Of a DNA stretch of 64,000 bases, positions 63,201-64,000 are shown piece after piece. How positions within the stretch are numbered: position 1 is the stretch's first letter; each line of letters opens with the position of its first letter. The stretch covers positions 1,860,001 through 1,924,000 of the forward strand of contig NC_063286.1 in the NCBI RefSeq assembly GCF_910591885.1, written 5' to 3'. Origin of the DNA: Bombus terrestris. Its lineage: Eukaryota > Arthropoda > Insecta > Hymenoptera > Apidae. The translations under genes were made by a program, and so were the position numbers. The notes beneath the pieces were generated by a model that made no database searches, had not been told where the DNA came from, and worked only from the letters and a program-made list of their open reading frames with translations.

Positions 63201-64000
63201 CCCCGCTCGCTCTGTCTGTCGGTCGTTACAAGATCCGGGTAATTGACAACGGGACAGACTCGCCGGAGATAAGGAGAAGCTTCCGCGATCCCTTTTCCTT
63301 TTCGAGGACGTTAATGGGATTTGCAAATGCGTCAAACGCCAAGGGTCGCGTTTCCCTGCTCGTCTACAAATTTAACAGTCGGAAAATGAATATCGCTACG
63401 GCAACTGCACTTGGTGCATTTCCTTCAAAAAATCGCCCACTCGTGGAGAACGGAAAGACGGCGCTGTTGGCAGAAGGATGCTGTACGTACGTATGTATTC
63501 GCATTGGTTTCACGTCGGATTAGAGTGGCACAATTTCTGAAGTGTACGTTCGGCGAACGAAGGCAGCGCCGAGTTTCGAGCGAGCCAACGCCAAACTCCG
63601 TTTCTCCCAATTATTGTAAGGATTTGAGTTTCGCGACAAAGCCGCAATTCGCTTTCGCCGAAAGCTTCATCCCGTCACACGATCGCCGTACAATATCTAC
63701 ATTGTCGTTGTTGGCGAAGAACGGACAAAAGGAGAGAGGTCGTGATTTGTTAGCGCGACGAGATACGAGAATTGTCCTTCGGATTAACAGCTTGTCGAGT
63801 AGTTTTTGTTATCGATCACTCGCCGCCGGCCGGGCATTTATCAGGCTGGAGTAATTTTCGCGTTGCCTATCCTCCAGAAGAGTTTTCATCTTGATTTTTG
63901 GTGTAAATGTCGCCTCGCCGACCGCGATAACCGTTGATTTATCCCCAGCCGGGTAATAAAGATATCGGGCCGCGGGAAATTACAGCAGTCCCTTGCTGTT
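60208..64000. other. non-coding stretch, nothing recognised
   Basis: An inverted repeat with GAATATTCGC and GCGAATATT arms lies at 60821-60854, and a short TTCATCGT duplication near 62164-62182. Frames of 80-150 codons are open on both strands at 62.2-63.9 kb, overlapping one another, consistent with composition. No splice-bounded exon or recognisable protein was found to the right edge. Confidence 0.4.

Noticed and set aside
1..64000. tRNA, rRNA, known microRNA, CRISPR array or bacterial-type operon
   Set aside because: I looked for tRNA B-box words, familiar conserved insect microRNA seeds, regularly spaced repeats and ribosome-binding-site-led gene rows. None was found by eye; tRNAscan-SE and Infernal would be the decisive check.

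Overview
The window looks like nuclear DNA of an insect, most probably a hymenopteran (bee, wasp or ant). The signs are eukaryotic: no operons, ribosome binding sites or long continuous genes; many long simple repeats (CT, CA, TA, GTC, GGT, GGCT); an alternation of AT-rich tracts with GC- and CpG-rich blocks without CpG depletion; and one short element with Tc1/mariner-type ends between TA dinucleotides. The hymenopteran assignment is an inference from CpG richness, repeat style and the resemblance of the element to Tc1/mariner pieces of that order. It was not tested by a search.

I find no gene that can be named with confidence. Many reading frames of 60-240 codons are open, but their number and lengths are about what chance gives in 64 kb of mixed composition, and most of the longest run through simple repeats or GC-rich blocks where stops are rare. 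No conserved protein domain, tRNA, rRNA, known microRNA, CRISPR array or intact transposase was recognised. The best reading is intergenic and/or long-intron sequence, with a possible gene 3' end at the left edge.

Layout. 1-1.25 kb: AT-rich, with a possible terminal exon (about 655-893, + strand) and a poly(A) signal at 1224. 1.25-8.6 kb: mixed sequence, a 25-base A tract and one splice-bounded candidate exon (3746-3857). 8.6-12.5 kb: pyrimidine tract and three CT/CA microsatellites. 12.5-20.8 kb: CpG-rich blocks and a 62-base CT repeat. 20.8-21.1 kb: the Tc1/mariner-like miniature element followed by a TA repeat. 21-26.1 kb: GGCT array, short dispersed repeats, and a purine-rich then pyrimidine-rich segment. 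26-38 kb: mixed sequence, one TATA/donor arrangement near 32.7-32.9 kb, and a GTC repeat. 38.4-38.6 kb: the best promoter-like arrangement (two E-boxes, a CRE-like site, TATA, then a splice donor). 40 kb: GGT/GGC array. 40-53 kb: featureless apart from short repeats. 53.7-54.9 kb: two protein-like reading frames on the minus strand, possibly a degraded gene. 55-64 kb: CpG-rich sequence with short repeats.

All exon, promoter and pseudogene calls are weak, single-sequence predictions and carry low confidence. The repeats are read directly and are firm.
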